Origin: Rhizophagus clarus
Lineage: Eukaryota; Glomeromycota; Glomeromycetes; Glomerales; Glomeraceae
Direction: 5' to 3'
Assembly (NCBI GenBank): GCA_015698045.1
Contig: BLAL01000187.1
Location: 124,001 to 188,000, forward strand
DNA: 64,000 nt
Shown here: positions 60,301 through 64,000 of the stretch, in pieces
Layout: the number at the start of each line of letters is the position of its first letter
Position numbering within the stretch: position 1 is the first letter of the stretch
Program-made: the position numbers and the translations under genes
The notes under the pieces: generated by a model
Told to the model about the DNA's origin: nothing
What the model saw: the letters and a program-made list of their open reading frames with translations, nothing else
The model's database searches: none

Positions 60301-60395
60301 CTATCTTATTTGTGTACCGCTTTATAGATCTTTTTTTTTTTTTTATTTTCTTTTTTCTTTTTCTTTTTTTTTAACCCTAGTTGATATTCTGCTTT
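57358..60395. promoter_or_regulatory. Upstream region of the histidine kinase gene
   Basis: 57358-58500 is AT-rich without features. From about 58500 the composition becomes more balanced, as expected near a host gene. A TATA-like GCTTATAAAAAACCC lies at 60014-60028 and T-rich tracts precede the start codon. No ORF of note. Confidence 0.4.
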
Positions 60396-63300
60396 ATGCC
60401 TTATTTACGTTGGTTTTTTTCTTCGAAAGATAAAAATAACGAAAGAAATAGACTTCGTTCTTATCGTCAACGTTTTATATCTGATATATTTACTAGATTG
60501 TTTCCTCAAATGACTGATAAAAACACAAGTAACGGTAATCTAAGACAGGATAAAGAAGAAAAGGAAGAAAAAGAAAAGGACATTCGAAATAGTAACATAA
60601 CAACCGCGACAACTATAACGGCAGATTCTAGTATTACCAACGAGAAGAATGCTCTAATACAGGTTGTAGAAGGGGAGTCAAATAAAGAGGCTAATATTTC
60701 TTCAGGTTTAGGCAATTTATCAGCTACAGCTTACGATTTTTGTGATCAACAAAGACGTCCTTCAGATCTCTCCTCTGAAATCATTCGTCCAACTGAACAT
60801 GTAGTAAACTTAACAAATGATACTGTTGATATTTCTACAATACCACCAAACAATTGTACTAGTCAATATAGGAATCCATACTTTAGTTCGGGTTCAACCA
60901 CTCCTATTCCACAACAACCTAAAGGATTTTTTACAAAAATAAAACCATCAAAAGAAACTTTAACTGTCATAGTTCTGCCATTAGTTATTTCCTTAATAGG
61001 TCTTACTATTGCTATTGTAGTATTATTATTTGTATTTGATCAAGAAGTAAAAAATTTTAGAGAATCATTCGATTATATATGTATGGAAAGAATAAATGCT
61101 GTTGCTACTACTTTTAATTCGGGATTAAATATTGGAAAAGATTTTGTAGGATTTTTTACAGTGTTCGCAAGTTCTTACCCAAATATAATGGATGATGCTT
61201 ATGGAATTGTAAACACGTATGGGAATCTATCAGCAATTAATAATATGGTAATGTCTGATAACAAAATTAATTGAGGAAGAGCAAGAAAAGTTTTTTTTTT
61301 ATCTTTTTTTTTTGTCATAATTTTTATTCAACAAAATGTCTAGCTTATTTTTTTTATTTTTTATTTTTTTTTTACGCGTGAATATCATGAGCATTTTACA
61401 TAATTAATATATTTATGAGAAATTTTGAAATTTTTCCCGTTATTTTATTTTATTTTACAAAAAATCTTTTGATTCTTCTTGATCTTCCTCCTCCTTTAAG
61501 AAAGTCTATTAATGAATTTACTAATTTTCCTATCTATTAATGTAGAACATCTATTCGATAAATTTTGCTCCGAGAATTCCATTTTCTGATCGTTCGAATT
61601 TTGAAGCGAAACATGGATTAATAAAACAATTTAACTCTCAAAAACAAATAGTTATACGAGGTGATTCCCCTGAATATTTCCCTGTAGTGTATTCTATACC
61701 ATGGAGAGATAATACGTCAGTTATATTAAATTATGATGTTGCTTCAGAATCAGCGAGGTCAGCTGCAATTGAAAAAGCAAGACAAACAAGAAATATAACC
61801 ATAACTCAAAGAATTCCATTAGCATATAATCTTTCAATAGGAGGGATTTCTGTATATTTTCCGTTTTATATGAGTAATAATGTAAATGGGGATGTTGATG
61901 GTCTCGTTATAGGAATTTATGAATTAGATAAGACAATTCAAAGTGCAACACAAAATTTTAGTGACAAATCTGGGGTTGGTTTTGATATAGTTGATACAGA
62001 AAGTAACACGTCTATTTATTCTAAAGATCCTAAAATAATTTGGCATCCTTCTAATTTTAATAAACAGGAAAATTATCAGATAGCAGATCGTAATTGGCAA
62101 TTTACTTGTTATAGTTCTAAAGATTCGTATAATCGAGCAGTATCAATATATGAGCCAATTATATATTTTATATTGATACTTTCATTTTTTGCTTTCATAG
62201 CTTTTTTTACATCGAATTATTTTAGAAAACTTTTTAAAGCACGATATAAATTTACAGAGCAAGCGGTTAAATTAGGAAGAACACAAAGCCTTCTTAAAGC
62301 AATAACGGCAGATTCTAAAGCTGTGTTAGAAGCAATTGCAGATCCATTGTTCGCATTGAACGCCAAAGGAGAAATAGTTGGAGCTAATAAACATGCGTTG
62401 ACCTTAACCGGGTATTCACCAGAAGAAATCAAAGTAGCGAATAAAATGCATATAAATACTTTGTTGATTCCCGTAGCTGAGACGCCGATTGAGGAAAGAA
62501 ATAATAACCCGTTAAATGGAGACTATCAATTGATAGAAGTTCCTGTAAGACCTGGTATGAGAGATGTATTAGCGAAGAAAAAAGATGGTACATTATTTGA
62601 AGCAGAAGCTAATTTTTCGCAGCCTATTGTAGAAAAGAATTATTTTACACAAGTGGTAATGTTCAGAGATGTGTCATTTAAAAAAGAGACTGAGAGGGCG
62701 GTCATGGATGCTAAAAGAGATGCAGATTTAGCCAATCAAAGTAAAACTGAGTTCTTATTCTTTTTATGTCATGAGGTAAGATTTTATTAGATATTTTAAT
62801 TTTATTTTAAATTTTTTCTCTTTTTGTTCTCAATATCTTTATACATATTAAATTGTAGATACGAAACCCTATACATGCTATATTAGGGTTTGCAGAAATG
62901 TTGCAGAATTCACTGAAAGAGAAAGAACAATTCGAAGAATTGGATTACATAATATCAGCAGGGAAATTTTTGTCATTTATAGTGAATGATGTTCTCGATT
63001 TGACGCATCTTACCAATCCAAATCCCTATGAAATTGAATTGAAATGTGATGGATTTAATATCTATACGTTAGTTGATAACATATCTAAAATCCAATCTAT
63101 CGAAGCGGCTCATAAACAAATTCAAGTAAAGACAATAATTAGTGGAGGATTACAAAAAATTTTATATGGGGATGAATGCAGATTGAAACAAATATTGATG
63201 AAATTATTGGCAAGAAGTATTGAAGTGGCACCAAGTAACGGAATAGTAGAATTAATAGTTGAACAAAAAATATTTCATCATATCAAAGGAGTTTTATTGA

Positions 63301-64000
63301 GATTTTCAGTGAAAGACCAAAGTAAAGGATTAAGTTCAGATGAAGAAATAAATGAACTATTTAAACCATATGCAAAAACTAATAGTAGCATTGGATCAAG
63401 GTTTCACGCACAAGGATTATCAATGGCATTAGTTCAAGCTATCGTTAAAGTAATGGGAGGAAGATTAGTAGTAGAAAAAGTGGACAGAAGTAGTAGTGGT
63501 AGTAAACGAAAAAGTAATAGTGGTAATAATAATAATCATGTATGGTTTGAAATATGGTTATTGACAGAAGAGACTAAAGATAGGGGAAGGTTATTAAGAG
63601 AATCATATGACAGTTTAGCGATCAGTAAAAATGGTAGCGCAGGTCGAAATTCATACAAAATTTCCAGTGCTCCCGGATCAACTGATGGTAAATTGATGGA
63701 TGATATAATAATACATTCTGATAATGAAGATGTAATATCACAATCTCATCTTCGTAATAGGAAGAGTATGCCAGCTAAACCAAAACGTGATAGTAGATAT
63801 ATGAGTACGATAAGAAAGAAACGAAGATCTACATTAACAACTGCAGCAGCTACTTCAGTAGCAATGAATAATGGAGGAGAAGATTCTAATGAAGAAGAAA
63901 CGGGAAGTATAAAGAACGTTCCCGAACAAAGTAAGTCAGCTGCCGCTAATTTCTTTAGAAAAGGAAGTATGATGTTAGCATCTGGATTGGCTAGAGCGAG
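60396..64000 (+). CDS. CHASE-PAS-HisKA sensor protein, 3' end outside the window
   Basis: This is a membrane sensor of the hybrid histidine kinase type. Exons 60396-61247, 61546-62775 and 62859 to beyond the edge join in frame (at least 1,074 residues). An in-frame TAG lies just before the chosen ATG. A cytoplasmic tail (1-188) leads to a transmembrane segment (about 189-215), an extracellular CHASE domain (FEAKHG, YFPVVYSIPWRDN, SAAIEKARQT, about 216-480), a second transmembrane segment (about 487-509), a PAS domain (about 540-670) and the H box FLCHEIRNPIHAI with His near 693. The ATPase region is eroded: KLLARSIEVA where the N box expects NA-KF, KDQSKGL for DxGxG, and AQGLSMA for GxGLGL. 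A long Ser/Lys-rich stretch follows and no receiver domain is reached. CHASE kinases bind cytokinin in plants and occur in early-diverging fungi; the ligand here is unknown. Confidence 0.88.
61248..61545 (+). other. Histidine kinase intron 1, 298 bp
   Basis: The donor GTAATG follows codon ATG of ...INNM and the acceptor ATTAATGTAG precedes AACATC. The phase is 0 and joins the CHASE domain halves. A T-rich tract fills it. The donor is weaker than the consensus GTAAGT. Confidence 0.7.
62776..62858 (+). other. Histidine kinase intron 2, 83 bp
   Basis: The donor is GTAAGA after CATGAG and the acceptor TTGTAG precedes ATACGA. Splicing joins CHE to IRNPIHA, restoring the H box exactly at its catalytic motif. 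Confidence 0.9.

Noticed and set aside
60381..60395. Alternative TTG start for the histidine kinase
   Set aside because: The first in-frame ATG is at 60396, right after a TAG, and a eukaryotic nuclear gene would be expected to use ATG.

Overview
The window is about three quarters A+T, poor in genes and rich in repeats. It looks like nuclear DNA of an arbuscular mycorrhizal fungus (Glomeromycotina, Rhizophagus-like). The evidence is the short GT-AG introns of 60-300 bp, a Crinkler-type protein with a P-loop ATPase and a nuclease-like C-terminus, a histidine kinase with an extracellular CHASE domain, a KDZ/Plavaka-type transposase, a Tc1 element and LINE ORF1 debris. The species call is an inference; no rRNA or barcode gene is present.

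Layout. 1-8.4 kb: a duplicated module (segments A, B, C) at both ends, with A and C inverted but B direct between the copies, enclosing two decayed copies of one unknown spliced gene. 8.4-24.8 kb: AT-rich intergenic DNA with microsatellites, small tandem duplications, hairpins and one decayed ORF. 24,836-36,453: a complete 11.6 kb CACTA-like (Plavaka/KDZ) transposon with terminal inverted repeats, a TAA target duplication and palindromic subterminal repeats. It holds an intact two-exon transposase (1,023 aa), a divergent four-exon gene of unknown function, a three-exon SANT/Myb-like gene, a captured fragment of the ribosomal protein uL16 (RPL10) gene, and nested MITEs. 36,610-37,933: a dead Tc1 element. 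38.0-39.2 kb: LINE remains. 40,476-43,423: a Crinkler pseudogene. 44-48 kb: repeat fragments, a pyrimidine tract, a 47-bp palindrome and a second identical MITE. 48,382-53,214: a second CACTA-like element without coding capacity, filled by two satellite arrays. 53-60 kb: AT-rich DNA with a tRNA-derived SINE and a MITE candidate. 60,396 to the end: a CHASE-PAS-histidine-kinase gene cut by the window edge.

How the parts relate. The large transposon looks autonomous: transposase and accessory gene diverge from one repeat-studded promoter, and both ends carry dense palindromes that an element-encoded protein could bind. The second CACTA-like element keeps termini and target duplication but no transposase, so it would need enzyme in trans. 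The only clearly host-type gene that is still open is the histidine kinase. It keeps its phospho-acceptor histidine, but the ATP-binding N, G1 and G2 motifs are eroded, which suggests a sensor that no longer phosphorylates itself in the usual way.
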